Notes under the pieces: model-generated | The model's database searches: none | Told to the model about the DNA's origin: nothing | The model's input: only the letters and a program-made list of their open reading frames with translations | Assembly: GCF_000585355.1 (NCBI RefSeq) | Contig: NZ_KK073873.1 | Span: 956,703 to 1,020,702 of the forward strand | Source: Xylanibacter oryzae DSM 17970 | GTDB taxonomy: Bacteria > Bacteroidota > Bacteroidia > Bacteroidales > Bacteroidaceae | Direction of reading: 5' to 3' | Length of the DNA stretch: 64,000 nt | Program-made: the position numbers and the translations under genes | Shown here: in pieces, positions 47,276 to 57,952 of the stretch | How positions within the stretch are numbered: position 1 is the stretch's first letter | Layout: every line of letters begins with the position of its first letter

Positions 47276-49342
47276 ATGGCAGAAAAAAAAGTAAATGTCA
47301 ATAAGACGAAGTCTTCTAAATCCGTGGAAGTGCAGACTCATATAGGTATCGTTAATAACGATTCTTGGTTAGAGCCATTCGAAGACGCAATACGATGCAG
47401 GCATGAATATGCTTTGTGTAAAAGAAGTCAGTTGACAAAAGACGGGGACATACCTTTGTCTGATTTTGCCAGTGGATATAAATATTTTGGTTTACATAAA
47501 ACTGAGAATGAATGGATTTTTCGTGAATGGGCTCCAAATGCCACCGAAATTTATCTTGTTGGAGATTTTAACGAATGGAAGGAAAACGACAACTACAAGT
47601 TAAAACGTATAACAGGAACTGGAAATTGGGAAATTAAAATACCTAAAAGCTCCATAAAGCATGGTGACTTATTCAAAATTCATGTACATTGGAATGGCGG
47701 TGATGGTGAACGTATACCTGCTTGGGCTCAGAGAGTTGTACAAGATGAAAATACAAAAATATTTTCAGCACAAGTATGGAATCCTGATATCCCGTACGTT
47801 TTTAAGAAGGAAAAATTCAAAGCAAATGTGGGGCCACTTCTCATATATGAATGTCATATTGGTATGGCACAGGATGCAGAAAAAGTAGGAACTTATGTAG
47901 AATTTAAAGATAATGTATTGCCGCGTATTATAAAGGACGGATATAACTGTATACAGATAATGGCAATACAAGAACATCCTTATTATGGTTCATTTGGTTA
48001 CCATGTGAGTAGTTTCTTTGCAGCTTCCAGTCGATTTGGAACTCCAGAAGAACTGAAAGAACTTATAGACACTGCACATCAACACGGTGTGGCTGTTATT
48101 ATGGACATCGTACATAGCCATGCTGTTAAGAACGAAGTTGAAGGCCTTGGTAATTTTGCCGGTGATCCGAATCAATACTTTTATCCTGGTGGGCGCCACA
48201 ATCATCCGGCATGGGACAGTCTGTGTTTCGACTATGGCAAAGATGAAGTAGTACATTTCCTATTATCAAATTGCAAGTATTGGCTTGAAGAATTTCATTT
48301 TGATGGATTCCGTTTTGACGGAGTTACTTCAATGTTGTATTATAGTCATGGACTAGGTGAAGCCTTTTGCAATTATTCTGATTACTTTAATGGTCGTCAA
48401 GATGATAATGCTATTTGTTATCTGACATTAGCCAATAAACTTATTCATGAAGTCAATCATAATGCGATTACCATCGCAGAAGAAGTTAGTGGAATGCCTG
48501 GTCTAGCATCAAAATTTGAAGAAGGAGGCTATGGTTTTGACTACAGGATGGCAATGAATATACCTGATTATTGGATAAAGACAATAAAAGAAAAAAAAGA
48601 TGAAGATTGGAAACCTAGTTCAATATTCTGGGAATTGAACAACCGTAGGGCTGATGAAAAAACAATAAGCTATTGCGAGAGCCATGATCAAGCCCTTGTT
48701 GGTGATAAAACTTTAATTTTCAGACTAATTGATGCCGATATGTATTGGCATTTTAAAATTGGAGATGAAAATGATAAGGTGAATCGTGGCATTGCACTCC
48801 ATAAAATGATAAGGCTAATAACATCATCGACTATTAATGGTGGTTATCTTAATTTCATGGGCAACGAGTTTGGACATCCTGAATGGATTGACTTTCCGCG
48901 TGAAGGAAATGGTTGGAGCCATAAATATGCTCGCCGACAATGGAATTTAGTTGATAATAAAGACCTGTGCTACCATTTTCTAGGAGATTTTGACAGAGCT
49001 ATGATTAAGTTACTAAGAGGCATAAAAAATATACAGAATACAATAGTAGAAGAAATCTTGAGTAATGATAATGATCAAGTGTTAGCTTATAGCAGAGATG
49101 AATTTTTATTCGTTTTTAATTTTAATCCTACACAATCATTTAGTGATTATGGCATTCTTGTTCCAACAGGTTCATATGAAGTTGTTTTGAATACTGATGC
49201 AAAAGAATTCGGCGGAAATGGTTTAGCAGATGATAAAGTAGTACACCTTACAAATTATGATCCTCTATATGTAAAAGACCACAAAGAGTGGCTTAAATTG
49301 TATATACCAGCTCGTTCAGCTGTAGTATTAAAGAAAAATTGA
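47276..49342 (+). CDS. glgB: 1,4-alpha-glucan branching enzyme
   Basis: A 688-residue GH13 enzyme (eukaryote-like GH13_8 type by layout) introducing alpha-1,6 branches into glycogen. An N-terminal CBM48 (about 70-165, FREWAPNATEIYLVGDFNEW) is followed by the barrel with GYHVSSFFAASSRFG, MDIVHSHAVKN, nucleophile Asp in FDGFRFDGV, acid Glu in AEEVSGMPG and SCESHDQ-type YCESHDQALVGDK; FMGNEFGHPEW follows. It supports glycogen storage. 21 bp after the YhcH gene. Confidence 0.95.
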   Translation: MAEKKVNVNKTKSSKSVEVQTHIGIVNNDSWLEPFEDAIRCRHEYALCKRSQLTKDGDIPLSDFASGYKYFGLHKTENEWIFREWAPNATEIYLVGDFNEWKENDNYKLKRITGTGNWEIKIPKSSIKHGDLFKIHVHWNGGDGERIPAWAQRVVQDENTKIFSAQVWNPDIPYVFKKEKFKANVGPLLIYECHIGMAQDAEKVGTYVEFKDNVLPRIIKDGYNCIQIMAIQEHPYYGSFGYHVSSFFAASSRFGTPEELKELIDTAHQHGVAVIMDIVHSHAVKNEVEGLGNFAGDPNQYFYPGGRHNHPAWDSLCFDYGKDEVVHFLLSNCKYWLEEFHFDGFRFDGVTSMLYYSHGLGEAFCNYSDYFNGRQDDNAICYLTLANKLIHEVNHNAITIAEEVSGMPGLASKFEEGGYGFDYRMAMNIPDYWIKTIKEKKDEDWKPSSIFWELNNRRADEKTISYCESHDQALVGDKTLIFRLIDADMYWHFKIGDENDKVNRGIALHKMIRLITSSTINGGYLNFMGNEFGHPEWIDFPREGNGWSHKYARRQWNLVDNKDLCYHFLGDFDRAMIKLLRGIKNIQNTIVEEILSNDNDQVLAYSRDEFLFVFNFNPTQSFSDYGILVPTGSYEVVLNTDAKEFGGNGLADDKVVHLTNYDPLYVKDHKEWLKLYIPARSAVVLKKN

Positions 49343-49345
49343 TAA

Positions 49346-50503
49346 ATGAATTTTATATATCACAAGAAAAAAGATAGTACACGCCCTATGAGGGTATTAT
49401 GTGCTATAGTATTTATAGTTTTCAGTTTCATATATTTATATGATTTTCAGGATGATCTGTTGTCAGTGGCGCAACATGTATGGAGTAGTGGACAGACACA
49501 TTATAACAGAACTGTAGGTGCAATAATTATAACTATTGTGCTCCAGATGTTGCAATATGGAATATATTCAATAACTAAATTGCACAGACGATCACATGCT
49601 CTATCTTACTTGCCATCATTTCTCTTGTTGATGGTCATTAGTTATATAACTCCTGATATTGATAAACATTCTTCGTTTATGACATGGTTATGGCTTGCAC
49701 CAGTTATCTTAGTAATATGGTATGGGGCTGTTTGGGCTGCAAAGCAATTTGAACCTTATGAACCAGAGATGAATGATAAAGGCTATTTGTCAAGATTGAT
49801 GTGGGTCAACATGATAGAAATTATAATTATGATGTTTGTGGTATGTCTTGTTTGTGGTAGTAATGATACTTTCAGATACCGTATGAAGTTGGAAAATTAT
49901 ATCATTAGTAAAGACTACAATAAAGCAATTAAAGTTGGAATTGGTCAGGCTAAGACAGATTCAAGTCTTACTATGCTACGTATTTATGCATTAGCGCACG
50001 AAGGAAGGCTTGGTGACCATTTATTTGAATATCCACTTGTAGGAGGCTCACACTCTATGCTTCCTAATGGAACTTCAGTAAAATGTATGATGTATTCAAC
50101 TGATAGTCTATATTCTTTTTTTGGTGCCAAGCCAAAGGAAGTTTTGGAGCCAAAAGCTTATTTTGACCTTATGATAAAGAAAGGATATCCAAGTAGACAA
50201 TTATATGACTACATCATATGTGCAGATCTGATGGACAAAAATTTAGATGCTTTTGTTAAAGACATTAGAAAATATTACAAAATAGGAATTAACATACCTA
50301 AGCATTACCGGGAAGCTCTAACCATTTATACTCATCTGCGTGCTAATCCTGTTATTGTATATCACGACAATATAATGGATGCAGATTTCCAGGATCTTCA
50401 AGATCTAATTAAAAAGAATCCAGATTTAAGACTTAGAAAAAATGCTATTAAAGATACATATAATAACACTTATTGGTATTACTATATGTATGGTAGTAAA
50501 TAA
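49346..50503 (+). CDS. Membrane protein of unknown function (DUF6057-like)
   Basis: A 385-residue protein with four to five transmembrane helices in the first 185 residues (VLCAIVFIVFSFIYLYDF, GAIIITIVLQMLQYGIY, YLPSFLLLMVISYI, WLAPVILVIWYGAVW, MIEIIIMMFVVCLV) and a C-terminal helical, TPR-like half starting at NYIISKDYNKAIKVGIGQA. It resembles the N-terminal part of DUF6057 proteins. 3 bp after glgB; converges on the ABC gene with a 1-bp gap. No function can be assigned. Confidence 0.78.
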   Translation: MNFIYHKKKDSTRPMRVLCAIVFIVFSFIYLYDFQDDLLSVAQHVWSSGQTHYNRTVGAIIITIVLQMLQYGIYSITKLHRRSHALSYLPSFLLLMVISYITPDIDKHSSFMTWLWLAPVILVIWYGAVWAAKQFEPYEPEMNDKGYLSRLMWVNMIEIIIMMFVVCLVCGSNDTFRYRMKLENYIISKDYNKAIKVGIGQAKTDSSLTMLRIYALAHEGRLGDHLFEYPLVGGSHSMLPNGTSVKCMMYSTDSLYSFFGAKPKEVLEPKAYFDLMIKKGYPSRQLYDYIICADLMDKNLDAFVKDIRKYYKIGINIPKHYREALTIYTHLRANPVIVYHDNIMDADFQDLQDLIKKNPDLRLRKNAIKDTYNNTYWYYYMYGSK

Positions 50504-50504
50504 A

Positions 50505-51986
50505 TCAAATATGGCGCTGAAGGAATATACTGTCTGTTATGCAAGCAGGCAGCTCTTCCTTATAATGCGTTACCATTATAAGAGTTTTATTCTTTCGCAT
50601 ACAGAATGTTTCTATTATATCTTTAACCATTCGTCTGTTTATATTATCTAAACCATGTAGTGGCTCATCAAGAATAAGCAATTCTGGATCTTTGACGAAG
50701 GCTCTAGCTAAAAGAACTAGACGCTGTTCTCCACTTGACAATCTCAGAAATGTACGATCTTCTATGCCACTCAGACCGAAAATGTTCATCCACCATTTAC
50801 AACACTCATATTCAGATTTATCAGGTTTCATGTATAATCCAACTGAATCTTTTAGTCCGCTAGCTACAATACGTATTGCCGGTAGGTCCTTTTGATATGC
50901 GCGATGCATTTCAGGAGATACATAGCCTATATGTTTTTTTATATCCCATACACTTTCACCAGATCCTCTTTGATTTCCAAAAAGCAAAATGTCACAAGCA
51001 TAACTTTGAGGGTTGTCTGCACATACAAGACTAAGCAAAGTACTTTTCCCTGCTCCGTTCTGGCCACTTAGAGCCCAACGTTCTCCATTCTTCACAGTCC
51101 AGTCTAATTCTTGCAGAATAGTTCTTTTGCCATATCTTATAGAAACCTTATTCATTTTTACGACCTCGTTGGTATCGTATTCTTTGTTAGTGTATGGCAA
51201 ATTAATAATTTCTTGTCTTTTTTCGTTGCTTAATATATGTGTAGAAATCTCTTTTCTTGATTCCAGATATATTTTCTTTGTAATTTTAGCGAATACCTTC
51301 ATATTCTTTACTTCAACAACATGAGTAATAAAATCAGGTATGTCATCAACCTTGGATAATACGAGGATGATTTGGAGTGCCCGCTCATTAGATAAAGTTT
51401 TTAGTAAATCTTTTAATTGATCGCGTGTCTGTGGATCTAATCCAATAAAAGGATTATCCATTATGAGCACACGAGGGTCGGATAAAAGTGTTTTTGCTAA
51501 TTGAACTTTTCTCAGTTCTCCACTAGATAATAATATTATGTATTTGTCTAGTAAATTATTCATGTTAAAAAGTTCATACAAGTGTTTTTGAAGTTCACGG
51601 CGTTCTAGTGTATCTTCACCAACAAGGTTATATGCTTCTTCTAATTGTCTACCTACAGTAGGTGTATTTTCGTCAATATCATGTTGATTCCATCTTTGTT
51701 GAAGATAATAAGCGCCATCGCTTTCACCATAAGAATCACGAAAAGTTATATATTTGATATTTTCAGAAACTAGTTTCTTTTTGCTTGGCGTAAAATCATA
51801 CATTGGCTCTGTCATTAAAAGAGGATGTCTTCCTATGATTATATCTATAAACATTGACTTACCTCCTCCGTTTGGTCCTACAACGGCAATATGTTCACCT
51901 TCAACAGCTTCAAAATCAACAGGTTCAGCCATACGCCATTCAGGCATACGAGTAATACCATTATGTACCTCAATTATTTTTTGCAT
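50505..51986 (-). CDS. Tandem ABC ATPase (ModF-like)
   Basis: A 493-residue soluble protein with two ABC domains. First: Walker [11 protein letters not shown], signature LLSSGELRK, Walker B VLIMDNPF (Asp followed by Asn rather than Glu, so possibly slow). Second: [22 protein letters not shown] and [10 protein letters not shown]. No membrane segment. Domain order and length resemble Escherichia ModF, which is of unclear function. Start overlaps the ruvC 3' end by 13 bp, the last gene of the his-rsmG unit. Confidence 0.87.
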   Translation of the reverse strand: MQKIIEVHNGITRMPEWRMAEPVDFEAVEGEHIAVVGPNGGGKSMFIDIIIGRHPLLMTEPMYDFTPSKKKLVSENIKYITFRDSYGESDGAYYLQQRWNQHDIDENTPTVGRQLEEAYNLVGEDTLERRELQKHLYELFNMNNLLDKYIILLSSGELRKVQLAKTLLSDPRVLIMDNPFIGLDPQTRDQLKDLLKTLSNERALQIILVLSKVDDIPDFITHVVEVKNMKVFAKITKKIYLESRKEISTHILSNEKRQEIINLPYTNKEYDTNEVVKMNKVSIRYGKRTILQELDWTVKNGERWALSGQNGAGKSTLLSLVCADNPQSYACDILLFGNQRGSGESVWDIKKHIGYVSPEMHRAYQKDLPAIRIVASGLKDSVGLYMKPDKSEYECCKWWMNIFGLSGIEDRTFLRLSSGEQRLVLLARAFVKDPELLILDEPLHGLDNINRRMVKDIIETFCMRKNKTLIMVTHYKEELPACITDSIFLQRHI

Positions 51987-52540
51987 AGTCTATCTTGATT
52001 CTTATTTACAAAATCTTTCCACCCGTTATAATTTTTGTCACTAACAGGTTTGTCTATTTGCATGAAATGGCAGTATGCTGCACCCAAAGCATCGGTAGCA
52101 TCCATAAAACCTCCCATTTGATCGTCTGGTATATGTAATATTTTTTGCAACATCCCGGCAACTTGCTCTTTCGAAGCCTTGCCTTGACCAGTTATTGCCA
52201 TTTTGATTTTAAGTGGGGCATATTCATGAATAGGCACACCATGATGTATAGCGGCTGCAATTGCAACTCCTTGAGCTCGTCCTAGTTTCAGCATAGATTG
52301 TACATTTTTGCCAAAGAAAGGTGCTTCAATAGCCATTTCATCTGGTAGATATTCGTTGATGATACCTGTAACACGTTCAAAAATGTGTCCTAATTTTATG
52401 TAAGCATCACCCATTTTACGTAAGTCAATAATGCCCATTGCTACCATCTCAGCCTTATTACCTTTTACCTTAATGACACCATAGCCCATAATATTGGTAC
52501 CAGGATCAATGCCAAGTATAATTTTTTCAGCCTTTTCCAT
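51974..52540 (-). CDS. ruvC: Crossover junction endodeoxyribonuclease RuvC
   Basis: A 188-residue Holliday junction resolvase. The four catalytic acids are in [13 protein letters not shown] (Asp near 11), AIEAPFF (Glu near 72) and [12 protein letters not shown] (two Asp near 145-148). Length is normal. Overlaps the MBL gene by one base (TAATG) and the ABC gene by 13 bp. Confidence 0.96.
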   Translation of the reverse strand: MEKAEKIILGIDPGTNIMGYGVIKVKGNKAEMVAMGIIDLRKMGDAYIKLGHIFERVTGIINEYLPDEMAIEAPFFGKNVQSMLKLGRAQGVAIAAAIHHGVPIHEYAPLKIKMAITGQGKASKEQVAGMLQKILHIPDDQMGGFMDATDALGAAYCHFMQIDKPVSDKNYNGWKDFVNKNQDRLCKK

Positions 52541-53184
52541 TATCGCAGATATGGATTCGAAAACATTTCCTCACGTATAGTTGTCTGCTCACCGTGTCCC
52601 GTCATAACAGTTGTGTCCCAAGGCATTTTTGCAATTTTCTGATGTAAACTATTATTTAAATCTTCAAATGAACCAAGTTCAAAATCAGTTCTGCCTATAC
52701 TAAAACGAAACAAGGTATCACCAGAAAAAGCCAACTTCTCTTCTTTACAATAGAAAAATACAGAACCAGGTGTATGCCCTGGCGTAGAAATGATGGTAAA
52801 CTTATGATTACCAAATTCAATGACATCATTTTCTTTGAAATATAATCCTACAGGTGGAATTGATTGCTTGTAGTTTATCTGGCAGAAGTCCATTGCTTGC
52901 TCTTTTAACTTACTCATAAGAAACTCATCTTCAGCACTTATTTCCGGTTTTAACCCGAAAGTCTTATATATTGTGTCGTTACCAAAATTATGGTCAATAT
53001 GTGCATGCGTAACAATAAGATGTTTCGGAATTAGATTATTTCGCGTTATATAGTTTACAATCGCATTGCGCTCTTCTTCATATAAAGCGCCACAATCGAC
53101 AATGACACATTCATTGGTTTCATCATTAACTACGTAACAATTTTCACCAAACATGTTACAGACAAACTTTTGTATATTAATCAT
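52540..53184 (-). CDS. MBL-fold metallo-hydrolase (glyoxalase II-like)
   Basis: A 214-residue metallo-beta-lactamase-fold hydrolase. The metal motif THAHIDH, second His in STPGHTPGS and Asp in FSGDTLFR are intact. Family functions include hydroxyacylglutathione or other thioester hydrolysis; the true substrate is unknown. ATGA overlap with rsmG. Confidence 0.9.
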   Translation of the reverse strand: MINIQKFVCNMFGENCYVVNDETNECVIVDCGALYEEERNAIVNYITRNNLIPKHLIVTHAHIDHNFGNDTIYKTFGLKPEISAEDEFLMSKLKEQAMDFCQINYKQSIPPVGLYFKENDVIEFGNHKFTIISTPGHTPGSVFFYCKEEKLAFSGDTLFRFSIGRTDFELGSFEDLNNSLHQKIAKMPWDTTVMTGHGEQTTIREEMFSNPYLR

Positions 53185-53807
53185 ACTGGCAAATATATTA
53201 AATATTTATCTTCAAACCATTTTTCATCGAAATAACTTATAATATCCGTTTTCTCGGCAATTTTTTTATACTTGTTGATTTCATTTTCCAAATTGCCTCC
53301 TTTAAGGCAAATTACCCCGTTTGGAATAGCATTGTGCTGTTCTTTTGAAACATTTTTTCTGACAATCTTGAGTAAATCGGGAAGAGGCATAACAGCTCTG
53401 CTTACGATGAAATCGTATTTTCCTTTTTCGTCTTCTCCACGAAGATGTTCGATATTGACATTCTTTAGTCCGATGGATTGAGCAATTTCTTTAGCAACCA
53501 TTATCTTTTTACCAGTTCCATCAATAAGTTTAAATTTGCACTCTGGAAATAATATGGCCAAAGGTATCCCCGGGAATCCTCCACCTGTACCAAAATCAAG
53601 AATGTTAGTGTTTGATTTGAACTTTATCATTTTTCCTATTGCTAATGAATGTAATACATGATGTACGTACAGATTATCAATATCTTTACGTGAAATCACA
53701 TTTATCTTACTGTTCCAGTCTCGGTACAGTTCATCCAATGCTTCAAACTGATTCTGCTGTTCTGCAGTAAGTTCTGTGAAATATTTATTTATAACATCCA
53801 TATGCAA
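53181..53807 (-). CDS. rsmG: 16S rRNA (guanine527-N7)-methyltransferase
   Basis: A 208-residue SAM-dependent methyltransferase modifying G527 of 16S rRNA; loss gives streptomycin resistance in other bacteria. SAM motif ILDFGTGGGFPGIPLA and the catalytic-region ISRKDIDNLYVHHVLHS are present, plus DFIVSRAVMPLPDL. 9 bp after the DUF3298 gene. Confidence 0.95.
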   Translation of the reverse strand: MHMDVINKYFTELTAEQQNQFEALDELYRDWNSKINVISRKDIDNLYVHHVLHSLAIGKMIKFKSNTNILDFGTGGGFPGIPLAILFPECKFKLIDGTGKKIMVAKEIAQSIGLKNVNIEHLRGEDEKGKYDFIVSRAVMPLPDLLKIVRKNVSKEQHNAIPNGVICLKGGNLENEINKYKKIAEKTDIISYFDEKWFEDKYLIYLPV

Positions 53808-53816
53808 ATCATTTTA

Positions 53817-54629
53817 TTATTTAAAATTCTTATTAAGAATCTTGCTTAAATCAGAGTATTCTAGTTTTATTTCTATTTTCCCAATAGAATAAGGAGCAAT
53901 TTCATATGGATTATATATGAAAGTTATCGCATCATCACCAATAATAAAATTTTCTGGAGCGTAAATGTCTTCAGAAACGAGGTATCCTTTGCTCTTAAGT
54001 TCATCAACATTTTTTGTATCAGTCTTTTTTAATAATGCATCCAGTAGTAAACCATTAAGCGCATTTTCATAACCGGGAACAAAAACATCATTTATATTAA
54101 TTACTTTACCTGTATTTTTATCAAAGTTAATTACTATTGTTTGTGTAATTCCGTGTGCGCCACCCTCATAGAAATTTTCTTTAATAAGATAGACTACAAT
54201 ACCGTTTTTTCCTTTATTTGTCTCACTACTTAAATTATAAAAGAATTGGTAAGTTTTTTTCTTTTCCGGATTTGATTTGTCTTCTTTATAGAATGGTCCA
54301 TAGTTGGTCTTATAATCGTCCAAATATTTATTAGTGAACGAGTCTACTGCATTTTGTGCAGACAACTTTTGCATAGCAAACAGCTTGTCAATTATTGCAC
54401 TATTAATCCTTTTACCAATAATTCCATCTGCATTTGTTGCGTATAACAGTTGAATATTAACCTTGCATTGTGGTGAATTAGGACCAGTCTCTATATTCGT
54501 TGACTTATTAACTTTTATATTTTCAAAAGTAATATTTTTGCCTTCTTTTGTTTTTTTAATGCAAGAGTTTAGAGTTAAACTTGCAATCGACAAAGACAAA
54601 ATTAATGTTCCAAAAAGAACTTTTTTCAT
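53817..54629 (-). CDS. DUF3298/DUF4163 (PdaC/RsiV-type) lipoprotein
   Basis: A 270-residue lipoprotein (lipobox TLNSC). The C-terminal half GGAHGITQTIVINFD and TGKVININDVFVPG then FIYNPYEIAPYSIG is the DUF3298 signature found in RsiV anti-sigma factors and secreted peptidoglycan proteins. There is no deacetylase domain or transmembrane anti-sigma part, so only a binding role is likely. Inserted between hisC and rsmG with 11- and 9-bp gaps. Confidence 0.85.
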   Translation of the reverse strand: MKKVLFGTLILSLSIASLTLNSCIKKTKEGKNITFENIKVNKSTNIETGPNSPQCKVNIQLLYATNADGIIGKRINSAIIDKLFAMQKLSAQNAVDSFTNKYLDDYKTNYGPFYKEDKSNPEKKKTYQFFYNLSSETNKGKNGIVVYLIKENFYEGGAHGITQTIVINFDKNTGKVININDVFVPGYENALNGLLLDALLKKTDTKNVDELKSKGYLVSEDIYAPENFIIGDDAITFIYNPYEIAPYSIGKIEIKLEYSDLSKILNKNFK

Positions 54630-54640
54630 TTTTATTATCT

Positions 54641-55675
54641 TTAGTATTGTCTCAGAGCAGACAATAATTCATTATTTTCATTTTTTGTACCGATCGTTAC
54701 GCGCAAACAATTAGTACACAATTTTATTCGTGTACGATTACGTACTATTATACCTTTTTCTACGAGATAATCATATGTTTTTTGAGCATCAGTCATCTTG
54801 GCAAGAAAAAAGTTTGCATCAGTATGATAAATCTTTTCGCATATAGGTAATTGTTTGAATGCGTCAATCATCCGCGAACGCTCGAGTAGGAGAGTACGCA
54901 CCCACTTGTCTACCTCAAAAGGATCTTTAAGAGCTTCAAGTGCTTGGTTCTGTGTAAGATTATTTATATTGTAAGGGTATTTAACTTTATTGAATATTTC
55001 AATTATATCTTCGTTGCCGAAAGCCATACCTAGACGAATTGCTGCACAACCCCATGCTTTGCTGAATGTATTTAATACAATCATGTTTGGATGCTTGTCT
55101 AGCTCATCTCTCATAGGCTTCTGCGACGAGAAGTCTGAGTAAGCTTCGTCAATGATAACTATTCCATCGAACGAATCAACCAATTTTACGATTTCATCGC
55201 GATCTATATTGTTACCAGACGGATTGTTTGGTGAGCATACCCATATAATTTTAGTGTTTTCATCGGTAGCAGCAAGCAACTTCTCTGCAGATATCTGATA
55301 GTTATCGTCCAATAATACAGGACGGTATTCCACATCATTTATGTCAGCACAAACCTTGTACATGCCATACGTAGGTTCTATCGCAACAACATTATCAATC
55401 CCTGGGCTGCAGAAACAGCGATAAGGTAAATCTATAGCCTCATCACTTCCGTTCCCCAAAAAGATTTGTTCGGGCCTAACACGCTTTATCGGTGCAAGTT
55501 TTGCTTTTACCTCCAATTGTAATGGATCAGGATATCTATTAAATGGTCTATTATAAGGATTTTCGTTAGCATCCAGAAATACGTTGGCAACATGACCACT
55601 GTATTCATTTCTGGCACTACTATATGCAGCTAGCGACCATATATTTGGTCTTACCAATTCTTTCAATGATTTCAT
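54641..55675 (-). CDS. hisC: Histidinol-phosphate aminotransferase
   Basis: A 344-residue class II PLP aminotransferase converting imidazole acetol phosphate to histidinol phosphate. [35 protein letters not shown] and the Schiff-base lysine in [15 protein letters not shown] are present. Start 1 bp after the hisD stop. Confidence 0.95.
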   Translation of the reverse strand: MKSLKELVRPNIWSLAAYSSARNEYSGHVANVFLDANENPYNRPFNRYPDPLQLEVKAKLAPIKRVRPEQIFLGNGSDEAIDLPYRCFCSPGIDNVVAIEPTYGMYKVCADINDVEYRPVLLDDNYQISAEKLLAATDENTKIIWVCSPNNPSGNNIDRDEIVKLVDSFDGIVIIDEAYSDFSSQKPMRDELDKHPNMIVLNTFSKAWGCAAIRLGMAFGNEDIIEIFNKVKYPYNINNLTQNQALEALKDPFEVDKWVRTLLLERSRMIDAFKQLPICEKIYHTDANFFLAKMTDAQKTYDYLVEKGIIVRNRTRIKLCTNCLRVTIGTKNENNELLSALRQY

Positions 55676-55676
55676 A

Positions 55677-56966
55677 TTACTTGTTTTTAATATCCATAAT
55701 GCGTACAGTCATAGCATTTTTATGCGCCATTAACTGTTCATTCTCTGCCATAACTTCTACTGCGTGTCCTATGCTTTTTATACCATCTTTAGTTAGATGT
55801 TGAAATGTAACCTTACGGTTATAACTGTCTAGATTTACGCCATTGTATGCCAATGCATAGCCATGAGTTGGCAAAGTATGGTTTGTGCCGCTTGCATAAT
55901 CACCGGCACTTTCGCATGCATACCCTCCAAGAAATACACTTCCTGCATTTATGACTTTATCAACAAGAGATTCATAATTATCAATAGAGATAATTAGATG
56001 CTCTGGGGCATAAGCGTTACTTAGTTCCATGGCTTCTTTCATATCGCTTACCAATATAAATTTGCTATTATCTAAAGCTTTGGCTGCTATATCTTTACGT
56101 GGCAGAATGTCCAGTTGTGCTTTAAGTTCTTCATTGACCTTATTGAGGAATTCCTCAGAAGTGGTAATCAATATGACCTGTGAATCTATGCCATGCTCAG
56201 CCTGAGATAATAAGTCAGCCGCAACAAACACATGATTGCTTGTGTCATTTGCAATAACACAAACTTCAGATGGGCCAGCCGGCATATCAATAGCTACGTC
56301 GTGAAGAGATACTTGTTGTTTGGCAGCCATTACATATTGGTTACCAGGACCAAATATTTTATAAACCTTTGGAACAGACTCTGTTCCGTAGGCCATCGCA
56401 CCGATAGCTTGAACTCCACCGGCTTTATATATTTTATTGACACCTGCTATTTTAGCAGCAACCAAAATAGCAGGATTAACCTTTCCTTCACGGTTAGGCG
56501 GAGTACATAATACGATTTCTTCACATCCTGCAATCTTAGCCGGTGTAGCTAACATAAGCACTGTACTGAATAGTGGCGCAGTACCACCAGGTATATATAA
56601 TCCTACTTTTTGTATTGGTATTGATTTCTGCCAACAAGTAACACCAGGTTGTGTCTCTACTTTTTTACCATCAAACTCCTGTGATTTGTGAAATTCTGCT
56701 ATATTGTGATGGGCAAGAACTAGTGCATGATGTAAATCATCATTTACTAAACCTTCAGCTTCATTCATTTCTGCTTCAGATACAGCTAATGAAGTCATGT
56801 TTACATGATCAAACTTTGATTCAAATTCAATAACTGCAGCATCACCTTCGTGCTTTATTCTCTCAAGCACATTTTGCACTGTAGCATTCAGTTGAGAAAC
56901 ATCCAGATGCGGACGCTCCAGAATGCGACTCCATTCACTCCTCTTCGGATACTTGATAATGTTCAT
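55677..56966 (-). CDS. hisD: Histidinol dehydrogenase
   Basis: A 429-residue zinc enzyme performing the last two oxidations to histidine. Conserved [62 protein letters not shown] with zinc ligands, YAPEHLII and [13 protein letters not shown]. 4-bp gap after hisG. Confidence 0.96.
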   Translation of the reverse strand: MNIIKYPKRSEWSRILERPHLDVSQLNATVQNVLERIKHEGDAAVIEFESKFDHVNMTSLAVSEAEMNEAEGLVNDDLHHALVLAHHNIAEFHKSQEFDGKKVETQPGVTCWQKSIPIQKVGLYIPGGTAPLFSTVLMLATPAKIAGCEEIVLCTPPNREGKVNPAILVAAKIAGVNKIYKAGGVQAIGAMAYGTESVPKVYKIFGPGNQYVMAAKQQVSLHDVAIDMPAGPSEVCVIANDTSNHVFVAADLLSQAEHGIDSQVILITTSEEFLNKVNEELKAQLDILPRKDIAAKALDNSKFILVSDMKEAMELSNAYAPEHLIISIDNYESLVDKVINAGSVFLGGYACESAGDYASGTNHTLPTHGYALAYNGVNLDSYNRKVTFQHLTKDGIKSIGHAVEVMAENEQLMAHKNAMTVRIMDIKNK

Positions 56967-56970
56967 ATTA

Positions 56971-57822
56971 TTATAATATCATTTTTTCAATTGGTGTAAC
57001 AAGAATACCCTGTGCACCAAGTTCTTTTAACTTGCCTATTATTTCCCAAAAGCATTTCTCATCGAGAACAGTATGAATTGAACACCACTCATCATCAGCC
57101 AATGGTATTATAGTAGGGCTCTTTATGCCTGGTAAAACCTCTACAATTTCTCTAAGATTAGATTTGGGAGCATTCATCATTACGTATTTCTTATCTTGAG
57201 CACTTCTAACTGCATCAAATCTGAAGAGAAGCTCCTGTAGAGTCTTCATTTTGTCTTCATCCATTTGCTTATTGCGTATCAGGAGAGCTTCACTTTTCAT
57301 AACAACTTCAACCTCCTTTAGATTATTGCTAACTAAAGTTGATCCTGAACTGACAATATCAAAAATGCCATCAGCCAGACCTATACCCGGTGAAATTTCC
57401 ACGCTACCTGTTATAACATGAATATCTGCTTTAACATTGTTCTTATCAAGAAACTTGCGTAGTATCATTGGATATGAAGTCGCGATTTTTTTCCCATTAA
57501 ACCATTCTACACCTTCGTATTTAGATTCTTTAGGTATTGCAAGACTTAGGCGGCATTTACTGAATCCAAGCCTATCTACAATTTCAGCATCTTCATTACG
57601 TTCCTTAAATTCATTTTCGCCTACAATACCAAGATCTGCTACACCACTAGCCACACTTTGTGGAATATCGTCATCACGAAGATATAACACTTCTACTGGA
57701 AAGTTGGTAGATTGCACCAGAAGAGTGCGTTTACTTGAACTCACTTTGATGTCTGCTTCACTGAGCAGCGCCATTGTGTCTTCGAAAAGACGACCTTTTG
57801 ATTGTACGGCTATACGCAACAT
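56971..57822 (-). CDS. hisG: ATP phosphoribosyltransferase (long form)
   Basis: A 283-residue first enzyme of histidine synthesis, coupling ATP and PRPP. Catalytic domains cover about 1-205 (IAVQSKGRLFEDT, ADLGIVGENEF, ISPGIGLADGIFDIVSSGSTL) and the C-terminal ACT-like regulatory domain about 210-283 gives histidine feedback, so no HisZ partner is needed. The 5' leader is too short for a his leader peptide. Confidence 0.95.
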   Translation of the reverse strand: MLRIAVQSKGRLFEDTMALLSEADIKVSSSKRTLLVQSTNFPVEVLYLRDDDIPQSVASGVADLGIVGENEFKERNEDAEIVDRLGFSKCRLSLAIPKESKYEGVEWFNGKKIATSYPMILRKFLDKNNVKADIHVITGSVEISPGIGLADGIFDIVSSGSTLVSNNLKEVEVVMKSEALLIRNKQMDEDKMKTLQELLFRFDAVRSAQDKKYVMMNAPKSNLREIVEVLPGIKSPTIIPLADDEWCSIHTVLDEKCFWEIIGKLKELGAQGILVTPIEKMIL

Positions 57823-57849
57823 ATTTCTATTTTTCTAATTAATTGTATG

Positions 57850-57880
57850 CAAAAGTACTGATTTTATTATTAATTTGCAA
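57850..57880 (-). promoter_or_regulatory. Promoter of the hisG-led unit
   Basis: On the minus strand TTG (57878-57880) and TACTTTTG (57850-57857) are 20 bp apart; start codon 27 bp downstream. Confidence 0.7.
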
Positions 57881-57889
57881 GAAAATGAC

Positions 57890-57897
57890 TACTTTTG
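57890..57897 (+). promoter_or_regulatory. -7 element of MltF-like gene
   Basis: TACTTTTG on the plus strand, divergent from the his promoter and 55 bp before the TTG start. Confidence 0.5.
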
Positions 57898-57952
57898 CAT
57901 CTAAATTAGATAATGAAGGTAATAAATCTGCATAAATATATATAGAACACTA

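Noticed and set aside
57823..57850. Possible his leader peptide before hisG
   Set aside because: The distance from the -7 box to the hisG ATG is about 27 bp and contains no His-rich ORF or terminator.
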